A stretch of DNA of 64,000 bases from Apostichopus japonicus (taxonomy: Eukaryota > Echinodermata > Holothuroidea > Aspidochirotida > Stichopodidae), in contig NC_092580.1 of the NCBI RefSeq assembly GCF_037975245.1, positions 5,678,501-5,742,500 of the forward strand, written 5' to 3'. Positions 1 to 12,519 of this stretch are shown one piece after another. A program made the position numbers and the translations under genes. Within the stretch, counting starts at the first letter, position 1, and each line of letters starts with the position of its first letter. The notes below the pieces were generated by a model. The model searched no databases and was not told the DNA's origin. It was given only the letters and a program-made list of their open reading frames with translations.

Positions 1-2854
1 TTGAGATCTAGAAACAATTTTGGGGTTTGAAAACTAACAAATCTCTAAAAAGCAGTGAAAAGAAATTGAATGTTGAGTAGCAATATTATACATGTCACTC
101 TGTAGTCAGGATTGCCTCAACATTTGCATTGTGTATCAATGGTCAAGACAGGATGTGATATAGACTAAAAGAACACAGGATGGAGTTCTCTGACTGGTAG
201 TCTGTATCATTGCAACACTATTGGCAGATGACTGTACCTAAAAATACAATTAAGGAAGTCAATTGCAAAGAAAATAAACATGTTTTATAATGCAAGTTAA
301 CATGGTATGATAAAAAACATGTGCAAGTGGTCACATAAAGGCATTTACTTTGTACAATTTAAAATCGCTTATTTATCCATACATCAATGATAAATACAAT
401 TACATCAACACTTATATTTAATTTTAATATTAATATATATATAACAAGTTTTGTATTTTGAGCCTTCAGTGATAAACGTTTGTTTAATGATAGTCACAAT
501 CGAAGACTTTGCATTACATCAGTCATATAACGTGAGTTCATGAAACGGATAGATTTATGGTTTAAGCTGAATGTCAAGAAGTGAATAAACAGAATAACAC
601 AATTAGAGGTATGACAAAATGAGGGATTTTCAGGTTAATATCAGCATTGAATTCACAAAAAAACAAAACAAGAATAGTTTAATATATATCACACAGTAAA
701 AGATATCAAGTTGATGCAAACAGTGAATGTCCAATGTAAGTTATGTTAGATATCACACAATTTGAGACATCAAGCTAATTAGCAACATTGAATTCACACA
801 TTTAAGGTATCGGACTATAGGAGGTATTATTCAAAGAGGGAGTGCTTTGAAATTAGGCACTGGTAGATATCAGGTTAATATCATCTGCTCTGTCAATGTG
901 CGCTGTTCCGTCTTTATAACTTCCATTCTTCTCCTTGCTTATCAAGTTGGAATATATGTGAATAGTAGGCATGGATGGTGTTTCATTTCAGGTGTACCTT
1001 TAAATTTGTTCCTTTTTTTCCTTATAAATCTAGTGTCTAATACACCGGTGAGTAATACTCAGATGTTTGCCGCTGTCATTCCTTGTCTACCCTTTGCATT
1101 TCTCTGTATATTTACTTCATTCTCCTGCTTACCTTTCTCCATAACGTGCACACTCTGACCTACCTAGCATATAAATCAATTGGCCTTTTTTTCAAATTGA
1201 CATATTTCAAAATGTAGTGAATCATGTGGAACTCAATTTATGCAGTGATCCCAGTCACTTCTCTGTTTCTTGATTGAAAGCTTGGCGTAATGTTGACCTG
1301 TATACCTAAAGACTTTGCATATGAATATTGCCGTACTGTAAGTCTTCGACTTGTGATAAGCAATGCAAAATTCTTAGTACTTACATAATAACATGTTTTA
1401 ACACACTTTTACCATCTGTTATGACTTGCAATTCCTTGCTTAATATTTTTATTCTTGGTAAAAATGTGACTGTATTAACAACATTCCCAAATTCCATATC
1501 ACCTGCAGTACAATTAAACATAATTTGTTGATCCCTTGTTAATCCCTTGTAATCCTGTATACAGTGTAGAATTCGTGCATTGCTGCACAAACCTTCCCTT
1601 CCTCTCCCTTCCCAACCCATTTTGCTCATTTGATGTGTGTTCCAATCTAAGAGTTACGTAACGTCATACTATTTGAGAATTCATGGATAGATAGTGAATC
1701 AGTAGTGTGTTAAAAATGCTACAGCAATCTTATCTTGTCATTGATGCCGTACATATCTTAGACATCATTTAGTCAAGATGAAGATACCATTAGGATGATA
1801 CCATCAAGATACCATCATAGATACCATCATCAAGATACCATCATCAAGATGAAGATACCATCAGCAATTTCCTAGCTCGTCATCTCCTCTGCTTACATTA
1901 AATGTCTATCTCTTCCTTCCTTTGACTAATGTGTTCCTTTGTATTTGTCACACTGTAGTGTTCTCATTAATGTTCCTTGAAGGTTTTATGAGTGCACTCC
2001 ACCCTAATAATGTTTATGCTGTATCATCATCATCATTGTAGATTCTTTCTTAAGTTGAAGTTAATCAAAGACACCAAAACTGATTAGGAAATTATAAACA
2101 AACTTTGAAAGATTTAAAGTAAGATTTGATCTCCTTCTTATACAACCTGTGCTCGAGCAAGTAAGCTATTGATCGCTTAGTTAGGGCTGCATGATCCTTA
2201 TTCAACAAGTCAAGTTTGATATTCCTGCTGGTAATTTTCATTTATAAGAATCTCTAATTAAAAAAAGTTGTTTGAAGTGCAATATGATTAAAACATAAAC
2301 ATGCTATTTACAGGAATGTTTGATCGGAATTAGAGACATTATCCTTGGTTGATTTATATAGCTATATTAGAGGTTGCTAATAAAACCACTTGATGAGCTC
2401 CAAGCATACAAAGTTAGGTGTAGAACATGCTCTTCAATTCCCCACACCCCCCTTAACAAAAATAGTTAATCATGTTTACTACAAAGGATACGCAGCATAT
2501 CTTTCATTGTCCAATATATAACTATATTCTCTGGTCATATCTGCCCCCACTAAAAAAATAGAATTTATCCCCTGTCCTAATGGCTTAAAAAAAACATCAA
2601 TTTGTTATGAAACAGAAAAGACAGATCTCACTAAGGGCAGAGTTCTATTTTGCCTTCTTTGGATGCAAATCACTTCTAATTAATACTCAATAATGTTGGT
2701 TCTATCAAGGCCTGTGGATTGATTTGTCAGAGCTTAATTACTCAAATGTGTTAATTGGCATAAAGCATATGTCATGGGCTTGTCACTGAAGTTATTCATT
2801 TTTGGGGGCTATCAATATCATTTATGCATTTTTTCCTCTTCTCTTCACACGCAG
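1..2854. other. Non-coding sequence upstream of the first recognised kinase exon
   Basis: No exon could be supported here. The first kinase-gene exon begins at 2855 and its first two bases complete a codon started in an earlier exon, so at least the 3' part of this stretch is intron. Short open frames (for example 847-1158, rich in hydrophobic residues) lack a family match or convincing flanking splice sites. The transmembrane and ectodomain exons expected for a receptor kinase were not found and probably lie upstream of the window. Confidence 0.5.
1777..1862. repeat. Short GATACCATCA-type tandem repeat
   Basis: Irregular tandem copies of a roughly 12-18 bp motif built on AAGATACCATCA, about six copies. 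A simple low-copy repeat in presumed intron or intergenic DNA. Confidence 0.6.
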
Positions 2855-5800
2855 CATATCTTCAACATCCAAGCCATCAAGATTCTCCGGATATAGTTAT
2901 AGGGGGCGCTGCTGCAGCCGAAACTCAACCACTCCTGGAAAGGATTCCCAAAGATATTGCGATGCAGATAAGCGATGTTCTTGTCCAAGAGGATAATCTC
3001 ACATTAGGAGATGTGCTTGGTAGAGGTGTGTATGGCATGTACAGTGTACTGGCTAGGAGATGTGCTTGGTAGAGGTGTGTATGGCATGTACAGTGTACTG
3101 GCTAGGAGATGTGCTTGGTAGAGGTGTGTATGGCATGTACAGTGTACTGGCTATGTCATTAGGAGATGTGCTTGGTAGAGGTATGTATGGCATGTACATT
3201 GTACTGGCTATGTCATTAGGAGATGTGCTTGGTAGAGGTATGTATGGCATGTACATTGTACTGGCTATGTCATTAGGAGATGTGCTTGGTAGAGGTATGT
3301 ATGGCATGTACAGTGTACTGGCTATGTCATTAGGAGATGTGCTTGGTAGAGGTATGTATGGCATGTACAGTGTACTGGCTATGTTACTGTTTTGATATGG
3401 AATGTCAGTGTTCAGATGGTATTTTCTGTGCTGCAATATTTTGTTGACTATTGGTAAATGTTTTGTTTCCTTCTTTCATACTTAACTTTCAAGATTGCAG
3501 TATGATTAGATCAATTTGTCATCCAAGTTCCAAAAGATCAAGAAAAATCTTGACGATTTCTAAAAGTAATTTTTTTAGTGATCATAACTATTAAAAATAA
3601 CTATTAAGAAAAAAAAAATCTGAAATTGTGTAGAATTTTTATTTACTCGTTTAGAGAGATGTTCAATAGATGATGAAAAACCTAGAAGGCTTTGGTAGGT
3701 TGAACAGTCAGAATAATATTTTGGGCTAAAATTATACAAAATTTGCCAGAAAATCAGCAATCGGACCCCAACTCAAACAACTTCTTTAAACTGCATGTAA
3801 AGAAAAACGTGCTGAAAATGTCAGCACTTTAAAAAGTTCTCATTTTTCATTTTACTGATCAGAACTGTGTCACAGGTGACTGCCCGAATGTCGCAGGTGA
3901 CTGCCCGAATGACAGTGAAAAACTAACACTTATGGACAAAGCATCCCTGCGTATCTGTTTTAGACCCTCCTTTACCCTCAGTATGTCAGCATTTTCAATA
4001 TATTCTCTCTCTTTCAGGTCATTTTGGATGTGTATATGAAGGAAGATATTTCCAGGACGGTCGAGAGATGCATGTAGCCGTGAAGTCTCTTCTCCGAGGA
4101 GCTACGAGTGACATCTCTTCCTTCCTCATGGAAGGTATCATGATGAAGGACTTCGACCATCCCAACGTCCTGGCTCTCATCGGTGTCTGCATCACCAGGG
4201 AGAATCAGCCGTTAGTGATCCTACCCTTCATGGCAAACGGAGATTTACTCAGCTACGTCAGAGATCCAAAAAATGTAAGACAAACAATACAATATCATAA
4301 TTAGAGTTTAGTTTTTAAATATATAAGTAAAGAACAATATATAACTGACAGAAAATATTCTTTTCCATTTCTTTTAATATGTTAGCTTTAAACATTCTCT
4401 CCCCCCTCCACCAACTTATGATCTATTAATGAAGTCAAATATTAAAATGTATGCTTTTTCGGGATATTACTTACACTAAGCAAATAGGTCTGATTTTGTG
4501 GAAAACATGTTACTGCAACATTTTCCGCATCAGTTAAGGGTTAGGAAGTTCATCATAAAGATATGAATAACTAAACATCGTTGAAATTTTTCTCTTTGTC
4601 TTACTCTTATCTTTATTTATCTATCAGTTAAAAGATCATTAAACTTTCATTCAAACTGTTTGTATATTTGTTTTTTTTCTTCTATTCATAGGAGCTTACA
4701 ATGAGAGAGTTACTTCACTTCTGTAGACAGATTGCTGAAGGCATGGCGTATTTAGCTAGTCTCAAGTTTGTACATCGAGATTTAGCGGCCAGAAACTGTA
4801 TGTTGGACACTTCTTGTATGGCTAAAGTAGCAGATTTTGGTCTTTCTAGAGATATCTATGAAAAGGACTACTACAGCGGCAAAGACAAAACTATTAAATT
4901 ACCCGTGAGATGGATGGCGCTGGAGTGTCTGGAACTGAATATCTACAACACCAAAACAGATGTGGTAGGTCAAAGGTCATAGTTTAAATAGTGCGGCAAC
5001 CTCTGAGCTTGTAAGAGTGTTAAACCTTAGTACTCCTTATGCAACTGATTTATACAGTGCATTTCATTCGTTTACATGTACAACAGCGCAGGAGTTACTT
5101 TAGTGTTCACAAGTTTGCATAGCAGTTTTATTTGTAAATCAAGTACTATACTTCTGGGTACAAAAAAACTGCTATACATCTTTTCATTTGTGTAGCAATT
5201 AGGTCGTTTGTGCAGCAGTTTGTTATGCTGTACAGAACATTCAAAAGTGGTAACTTCAAATATGACAAGTAAAAAACGAGAGATTAAAAACAAATATCAA
5301 AAGATTTGAGAGATTACACATACGAGTTATTAGAATTCTGTTATTCTGTAACTTGCTGTATCTCTAGTCTAGTTCACTGTTTGATGTTAAATGATGGAAA
5401 GCTACCATGTAGATAGTTAAAGCTATATGGATAGAGAGTGAAATTCCTTCCCTGTCCTGAAATTGTGTTCATCAAAACAGGTATGTCAGAAGTAAGATCG
5501 CTTGTACTCAACTCTGTACTGGAGCATTCATGGCTTTGTATCCACACTTTAAGTCTGACAGAAGTGTACATAAGCTTTCATCACACCTGTACACTACCAT
5601 CCTTCCTTTGGTTTTACAACATGTTTTATAGTCATACTTATTTGTGGTATCATATTTGTCCTTCTTTGTCTTCAAATCTGTTGGAATATTCTAAGTTCGA
5701 ATTTATCACTTTCTATATATTGCCTCCCGCTGACATGTAGAGTTCGAAATTGTAAAAGAAATTCTGAGTTTAATCACATGATTTATTTGCTCGTTTTCAG

Positions 5801-7120
5801 TGGTCTTATGGTGTTGTGATGTGGGAGATTATTACCAGAGGTATGAGTCCCTACTCAACCATAGATAATTGGGACTTGACATTATATCTCCAGAGAGGGC
5901 GCCGTCTGTCACAGCCTGATCACTGTCCCGACCATGTGTGAGTGTAATTACATGTTAGCGTTAAAATTTAATACAGCATTAATGAGGCAGGCAAAACCAT
6001 TTGCAAGGTAATTTATTACTGGACAACTACGTTCCAGTTGGAACTGTGCAAAGGCAAGGGTGCATGCTACACAACCTTGTACTGATAGTTTGTGAGCTGT
6101 GCAAAGGTCAGTGTACATGCTACACAACCTTGTACTGATAGTTTGTGAGCTGTGCAAAGGTCAGTGTACATGCTACACAACCTTGTGCTGATAGTTTGTG
6201 AGCTGTGCAAAGGTCAGTGCATGCTACACAACCTTGTACTGATAGTTTGTGAGCTGTGCAAAGGTCAGTGTGCCAGCTACACAACCTTGTACTGATACTT
6301 TGTGAGCTGTGCAAAGGTCAATGTGCCAGCTACACAACCTTGTACTGATAGTTTGTGAGCTGTGCAAAGGTCAATGTGCATGCTACACAACCTTGTACTG
6401 ATAGTTTGTGAGCTGTGCAAAGGTCAGTGTGCATGCTACACAACCTTGTACTGATAGTTTGTGAGCTGTGCAAAGGTCAGTGTGCATGCTACACAACCTT
6501 GTACTGATAGTTTGTGAGCTGTGCAAAGGTCAGTGTGCCAGCTACACAACCTTGTACTGATAGTTTGTGAGCTGTGCAAAGGTCAGTGTGCCAGCTACAC
6601 AACCTTGTACTGATAGTTTGTGAGCTGTGCAAAGGTCAATGTGCATGCTACACAACCTTGTACTGATAGTTTGTGAGCTGTGCAAAGGTCAGTGTGCATG
6701 CTACACATCCTTGTACGGATAGTTTGTGAGCTGTGCAAAGGTCAATGTGCATGCTACATAACCTTGTACTGATAGTTTGTGAGCTGTGCAAAGGTCAATG
6801 TGCATGCTACATAACCTTGTGCTGATAGTTTGTGAGCTGTGCAAAGGTCAGTGTGCATGCTACACAACCTTGTACTGATGGTTGGTGAACCAAAAACTGC
6901 ATGCTCTTCCTAATGTGTTCCTAATCGATTGTTAACCCTTCATTGTTTTTCTACCAGGTTCCAGATTATGTTGAGTACTTGGTCAGCAAGTTCTGTTGAC
7001 AGGCCATCATTTGCCATGCTGCTCCAACAGCTGAGAGACTTACTAGCGGAGAAGGCTGAGGGGCCAGATTCACCAGATGAAGAATTCGATCAATCATATA
7101 TCAATGTACCTGGACTCTGA
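2855..7120 (+). CDS. Met: MET/RON-type receptor tyrosine kinase, intracellular region (5' partial)
   Basis: Five exons fit one frame: 2855-3025, 4018-4274, 4692-4964, 5801-5937 and 6958-7120 (stop TGA). The first begins mid-codon after CTTCACACGCAG, so the gene extends upstream. A juxtamembrane stretch ([20 protein letters not shown]) precedes the glycine loop [11 protein letters not shown]. The kinase shows the AVKSL lysine, [11 protein letters not shown] helix C, HRDLAARN catalytic loop, DFG, an activation-loop tyrosine pair in YEKDYYSG, the P+1 segment LPVRWMALE, and [14 protein letters not shown]. The tail ends SYINVPGL; pYxNx is the GRB2-type docking motif of MET. Juxtamembrane, loop and activation-loop sequences resemble MET/RON more than TAM kinases. 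The MET family are plasma-membrane receptors for plasminogen-like growth factors; that role is inferred. Tandem repeats fill two introns. RON/SEA identity cannot be separated from MET without a tree. Confidence 0.87.
3006..3380 (+). repeat. Minisatellite spanning the glycine-loop exon end and its splice donor
   Basis: Seven copies start at 3006, 3055, 3104, 3161, 3218, 3275 and 3332. The first two periods are 49 bp and the rest 57 bp, the longer unit adding ATGTCATT. The first copy begins inside the kinase exon, covers the codons for GDVLGRG and the donor at 3026, and runs into the intron. Every later copy repeats the exon tail plus a donor (GTGTGTATGG in copies 1-3, GTATGTATGG in copies 4-7). 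Reading past the first donor meets TAG at 3070-3072, so only the first site preserves the protein. Confidence 0.95.
6040..6895. repeat. 53-bp minisatellite in the last kinase intron
   Basis: About 16 copies of a 53-bp unit containing CTTGTACTGATAGTTTGTGA and GCTGTGCAAAGGTCA, with variants such as GTGCATGC versus GTGCCAGC. It fills most of the intron between the exons ending at 5937 and starting at 6958. It contains no recognisable exon sequence. Short open frames on the minus strand are products of the repeat. Confidence 0.95.
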
Positions 7121-7285
7121 AAGGTAATTCCAATATTTATTTCTTGTGAACATTTCATGTTACTAATGGTAGACCACAGGGTCTTTACTTCGAATCTCAA
7201 CCCTTCTCAATTGCCTCCCACATCCCCATTCCTCTACCACACTTTCCTAAAAACAAAGGTAATCTGTTTATCAATTTACATGGTA

Positions 7286-7291
7286 AATAAA
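7286..7291 (+). terminator. Candidate polyadenylation signal of the kinase gene
   Basis: AATAAA lies 166 nt after the stop codon. The hexamer is common in AT-rich DNA, so this is only a candidate; if the 3'-UTR intron is used, a later signal (for example near 10160) would apply. Confidence 0.3.
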
Positions 7292-8232
7292 CAGGACAAT
7301 GATGTATTCATCACTTTTTAAATATACAAGATCATATTTAGTGCATTGCTTTATTTAATTCTTTCACACAATATGATTTTGAGTGTACTGTCCCACATAA
7401 GCGCCTGAAAGCTTTGTTGTGCTTAGAGTGAGTCAGATTTGAAAGCCAAATATAGGTCACTTAGGTCAACATTTCAACAAGCATTTTTGCTGCCCTCTCA
7501 AAACATTTTCTATTTGCTGAGATATTCAATTGTCTAAATGTATTATTTCTTCATGTTTGAAAAAATAAGGAAGTCGAAGAAAAAGGATGGCGGGTCTGAA
7601 CCGTCAGGAAAGTATTTTTTTCAAATGTTGAACAAGTTTCAAGATCCAAAACTTGTAGGCAACACCATTGGCCTTTAATGAGCATAAATACACAGCTGAG
7701 ATTTCTTTTGTTTCATTGATCATCTGGCCAAATATGTATGATTTTTTGTCCTTTGTTGTTTTGTTCATTAATCAGTAAATATCTGTGTCTTCTTCTCAGA
7801 ATGCAACAGAACTATATAAAAACCCAGTTCTTGGAAATTATAGATATTGTCCCACAATACACTTCACCAAAGCAGAGGTCAAAAGGTCAACCGAACTTGT
7901 TAACCGTTCAATACTTGGTTGCTTATAGCTTAGCAGTGTGGATGACATGCTTAGTTGCTGTCACAGGCTCAGTAACATTTGTCAACATTTTCTCTGATTT
8001 AACTGGGGAAGGTGTCAAGCCCTTTAGTATAACAAACTAAATTATATAATGGAATATTGTATTCGGTTACATACCTAAATTTATGCTACTTTATTTTATT
8101 TTGCTAATTTAAATATGTCACTGTTCACCTTTTTTTTCTTCCTTATTCCTCAACCATCTCAGCCCTTCTAATTTTACTTGAGCTTTGATAATTAGCTCCC
8201 ATCATTCCCAAAATAATTAAGTTGCTTTTGTC

Positions 8233-8400
8233 TATATTTTTCAATTCAATTCATAAGACTTTATTTCAATCTCTCGCATTAAAGTATGCAATTATGACAA
8301 TAGACGTGGGTAAATGTACAAGAGAACAAGAGATTGAGGAGTGCCAACAAGAAGCTCTGCAGAGCTTGTTTACGTTGACACCCCTTTACATATAAAATAT
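8233..8400 (-). mobile_element. Probable non-LTR retrotransposon 3' end
   Basis: Read on the minus strand, this stretch ends in TTGAAATAAAGTC followed by short GAATT-type tail repeats (GAATTGAATTGAA), as CR1/L2-like LINE 3' ends often do. Upstream lies an imperfect palindrome, AAGCTCTGCAGAGCTT. No coding remnant is left. Family assignment is tentative and rests on tail form only. Confidence 0.35.
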
Positions 8401-11400
8401 AGAAAGAAAGCTTAAGTATACAGAGAAAACAGAACAATCTTTATCATATAAAATGTAACGATTGTTTCCTTCATTCCTTTATTACAGATCATGCGACATT
8501 CCAAAGGTTAAAGTGGAGAAAGTTCCCGCCCGTTTGTCATTCATTCTGTGCTTTCTTTGTTTTAGAGAGGTATGAACAAAGGCTTAAGGCTAACCATTCA
8601 CATGCAGATCATCATAATGATATATATTATAAATAGTAAATACTGACACCTTGTATTGTCCTATAATGAACAATTAAGTTTACCAAACGTTCAGCAGCAA
8701 GAGCAGGTTTTTATGTCAATCCCTTGGTTTGCTTACGATAAACCTTGTCAGTGAGTTCCCCTGGAAACCAAAACCAGATGATTAATTTACATACAGAGCT
8801 TTGGTCGTGAAAGTTTATGGTTTGTATCAAATTTGAACTCTTACTTAAAGGACTTTTTTTCTCACAGGAAAGGCTGTAAGCCAGACATGTCTGTGTGAGT
8901 GTGTACCATGTAAATAATATGTGTACTGGTACAAGCATACAGTTACAAGTATATAGCTGTGGATAAGACAATATTTAGTGGTGGTAGTACTTTATAGCTT
9001 AGGTTTCCATGTGGAATAATTGCATACAGCTATTAACAGCTGTGTATTAGGGATTCTGATTTTCTGTTTAAGTTTCTAGCCCATATTAATTGAATAGAAA
9101 CTTGAAAGTTTTCATGTATTTTCAAGTAATTTATGTTATTATCCTCAGTCATTTAAAGGTGCTTAGCCATAAAGCTCTCTGGCAAGAAGCATACTTTAAT
9201 GGTGGTGATGCAAGTCTTTTTTGACCCCAGTTCGAAAATGAGTGACCAATATTTGACTTTATGACCTGTTTCGGTCAATGCAGATGATCTTTAAGTTGAA
9301 TGATTACCTTTAATGATAGCAAAGCTCATACAATTAATTTAGATTTTAAGTTTGTTGAATTAATTTTTTTTCTTTAATATGTTAGTCATTAGTGATGTTT
9401 TAGTATAAAATTGGAATATTAAAATGTTACCATATTTCAGAGAGTTACAAATATGACTCACTAACCGCCATTTTTTAAATTCATAGCAAATATCAAAATT
9501 ACTTGGAGTAAACTAAACGTGATCCTGTTTTTATTAGTTTGTATTTCTTTAGTTTACCTGAGTTGACTTTCTCTCTTAGCCAAACAGACAATTTATGAAG
9601 CAAGATTTGAAAATGTTATTGGTCCTTGCCAATGTATTTGAATTGATACTTTTCACACCTCAGTACTATATTGTTGATATGCCATTTCTTGTCAGTGTTC
9701 CAGTACTTACATTCTTATTACCATTGTCTGTGTATTACCACCAATAATACTCATCTATATCTATAATGAATATGATCAAATTATATGCAACAGGAGGATG
9801 GTTGTGAGGGGGAATCATTTACCCAAATTTTCATGCACTTTATTGCAATTGTATTTATTTTCATACTTTGCATATCTCTAAAAAAATCATGCTTTATTGT
9901 GCGGTATTTATAGAAATGTTTTATTGGGAACAGTTATACCTAAGAAGGAAATTACTTTTGTAAATGTTCATATGAAAAGATAAAGTCGACTTTGGTTAAA
10001 CTTAAATTGCTTTATTCTGTTTGTGTACAATTGTTAAAATACAAGGCAGAGAAAGGAAGAGAGAGAGAGAGAGTTATAAATTAAATGTTATGATCTTTGA
10101 CTGGAATGTTTACAGCTTTTACTGTTTATTCAACTTCACATGTTCTCAAATAATGTTCTGAATAAAATATCCCATATTAAATAGGGATGGGGGGCAGGGC
10201 AGGGGGGTGGGGGACTTCTTATTCAGGTGAAGTTTGGCACTGTATGGCCATTTCCAGATGTAACTTGATTTGTTTCTTTAAGGAGGGGTGGGAGAGGGGG
10301 GAGGGTGAGGGGAAGGAGATGCAGTGTCCATTCAACCTGCTCATTGCTGTAGATTATGTCAAATATTCACTCTTTCAAAGTGTATCTTTCCTTATATATG
10401 CCTGCATCCATTTTATTTTTGTTTTTATCATTTCGTTCTTCTTTTTCTTCTTCTTTTCTTTTTAAGTAATCTTCTGTTTTGGCTAGAGAAGCAGTTAAAC
10501 ACATTTGTGCAAGAAGTCTTAACATGGAATTATTATCATTTAGTGTTTAAGTATCATATTACCATTGCTTAATAGATTCATAGTGGGTAATCTGTTTCGG
10601 GGTTGAAGGAAACCTTTAAATAACCTCAATTGTTGTATCATAACCTTGATAACTTAACGGTTTTGGTTTGGTTGTCTTATGTTCAAAGGTTTTTTGTTTT
10701 TATGGGGGTGGGGGGGGGGTTAATCTGAGGCTTAATGTTTGAGGTATATAAACCTTATTCTTGGAGGTACCTTAGTGTTAATATTAGCTTTACTCACTCA
10801 GTACTTGATTCTTTATTGACACCACACATTCAATAAAGGTTAATAAGTATTATATATCACCTTTAGAGTACTAACACACAGTATCAGCCTCAACTTATTA
10901 ATTGTGGATCAATAACTATATTATTGCTTACTGTACATTATTAATATGCATTTATCATTTTATTACATTATAAATAAGCTTAATATCTCATACAAGAGAT
11001 TTCATGTTTTTTTTTGGTAGTAACAACTCTATGATTATTCATAAAGGGAAAGTGGTATAGAGAGTTACACATATGTAAATTCATAAAAGATAAATAAAAA
11101 CAAGCACTGTAATAAGTAATGAAGATTGTATTGAGATGACTGTATGTCAGTATAGGCAGGAGATACTTGATATGGCTACATATTTTCATCATGCTAATTT
11201 GAAGTCAAATTTGTGTTTATTTTTCCATTGTATATTCATGTGAGAGAATTTTGTTTTGTACTACCCATTTTGAAAGGCCTCCAATATATGACGAAATCAA
11301 AATTTGACTCAACATCAATTTTTTTTCTTCACAAATGTTGTAAATTTGTATAAAGTGTATGCATGCTTCATTGCATATACCAGTTTCTGTACCTTAGTTA

Positions 11401-11834
11401 GACATAAAGTTTCAGGTTATATATCTGTGGGAAACTGTAATTCCATGAACAAAATAATGCATTTCCTACCATTTATCCTCAACATCAAACATTTCTTTTT
11501 ATTTGCAAGCAAATATGAGGATCATTTGGGGCTTTTTTTGGCCTCTACTAGTTTAGTGTTGTATAGATATATTTGTAAGCAGGGATATAATATGGAAAGT
11601 GTGATTAAATGCCAGGAATAGCAAACAATTTCTCCGCAGTAAAACCAGCAATAGAACATTAATAGCATAATTTGTTATGAATGTTTATAAATCAAACTTC
11701 ATCTTTGTTGTAGAGGAGGCTTAACAGCAAGCTGACAAGGACTACATTTAAAGGTTGTGTACATAAGCAGGCTATATTGAAACAAAGATTAGATCAACTT
11801 TATTAAACCACAAGGGTAATTGCATGCTCGTAGA

Positions 11835-12016
11835 AAACAGGATATGAGATACAAACATAAATGTATGTAAACCTAAAATGTACAGTATCAAACAATTGTA
11901 AAAATATGAAAACATAAGACATTTTAAACAGGATATGAGACACAAACATTAAAGTATGAAAACCTAAAACGTACAGTATTAAACAATTGTAAGAATATGA
12001 AAACATAAGACATTAT
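11835..12016. repeat. Two-copy 91-bp direct repeat
   Basis: Two consecutive copies of about 91 bp, each starting near AAACAGGATATGAGA and ending near AAAACATAAGACATT, with a handful of differences. It lies about 500 bp upstream of the sortilin start codon. Confidence 0.85.
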
Positions 12017-12519
12017 AAAACATGCAGTAACACTACACAATATACAGCGCTCAGGACAATGGCAAGAGAGTACAGTCAGAACAAGAAACAGCCACACGAG
12101 ATTAACGTTGAAAGTCTTCATTATAAAGTTTGATGCATTGTGGAATGAATGAGGAAGAATGTCGATTCGTATGAGACGGTGGTAGCCGCATCCTTCCACC
12201 GTTTCTAGGAATAACCGCTCTGTCGAAAAATTGATGGAGTGGGTGGCTATCATCGCTCATGGTTCTTTCTGTTTTCACTCTCAGTAGTTGGTGACATGTA
12301 GTAGGCAAAGTTAGCAACTAAAACTTTTCTTATCTTCTTATACGCAAACCTGGTGTCATTCATCAAATCATACATTTTCTGCAGGCTGCGCTACCGTGAG
12401 CTTTCCATTGCGTTGCATATCACTGTAACCGGAGTTGGCCCGAAAGTTTAGTCCGCTCTAAGTTTCGTATCTAATGTGATGGAATAGCGCCACGAAACCG
12501 GTTGACCGTCTGGCACAAG

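Larger units (their letters stand above)
7121..12519. other. 3' UTR of the kinase gene and spacer to sortilin
   Basis: No coding exon is supported. A 3'-UTR intron is possible: the donor AAAG/GTAATT lies 4 nt after the kinase stop, and a strong pyrimidine-rich acceptor ends at 7800 just before ATGCAACAGAAC. The stretch also holds a LINE-like tail (8233-8400), an AG-rich run near 10050, G-rich tracts near 10190-10310 and 10705-10720, and a two-copy repeat at 11835-12016. No other gene was seen. Confidence 0.5.

Noticed and set aside
847-1158. 103-codon hydrophobic frame as the missing kinase transmembrane exon
   Set aside because: It lacks an acceptor and a donor in a matching phase, does not resemble a MET-family juxtamembrane region, and AT-rich DNA often yields hydrophobic frames.
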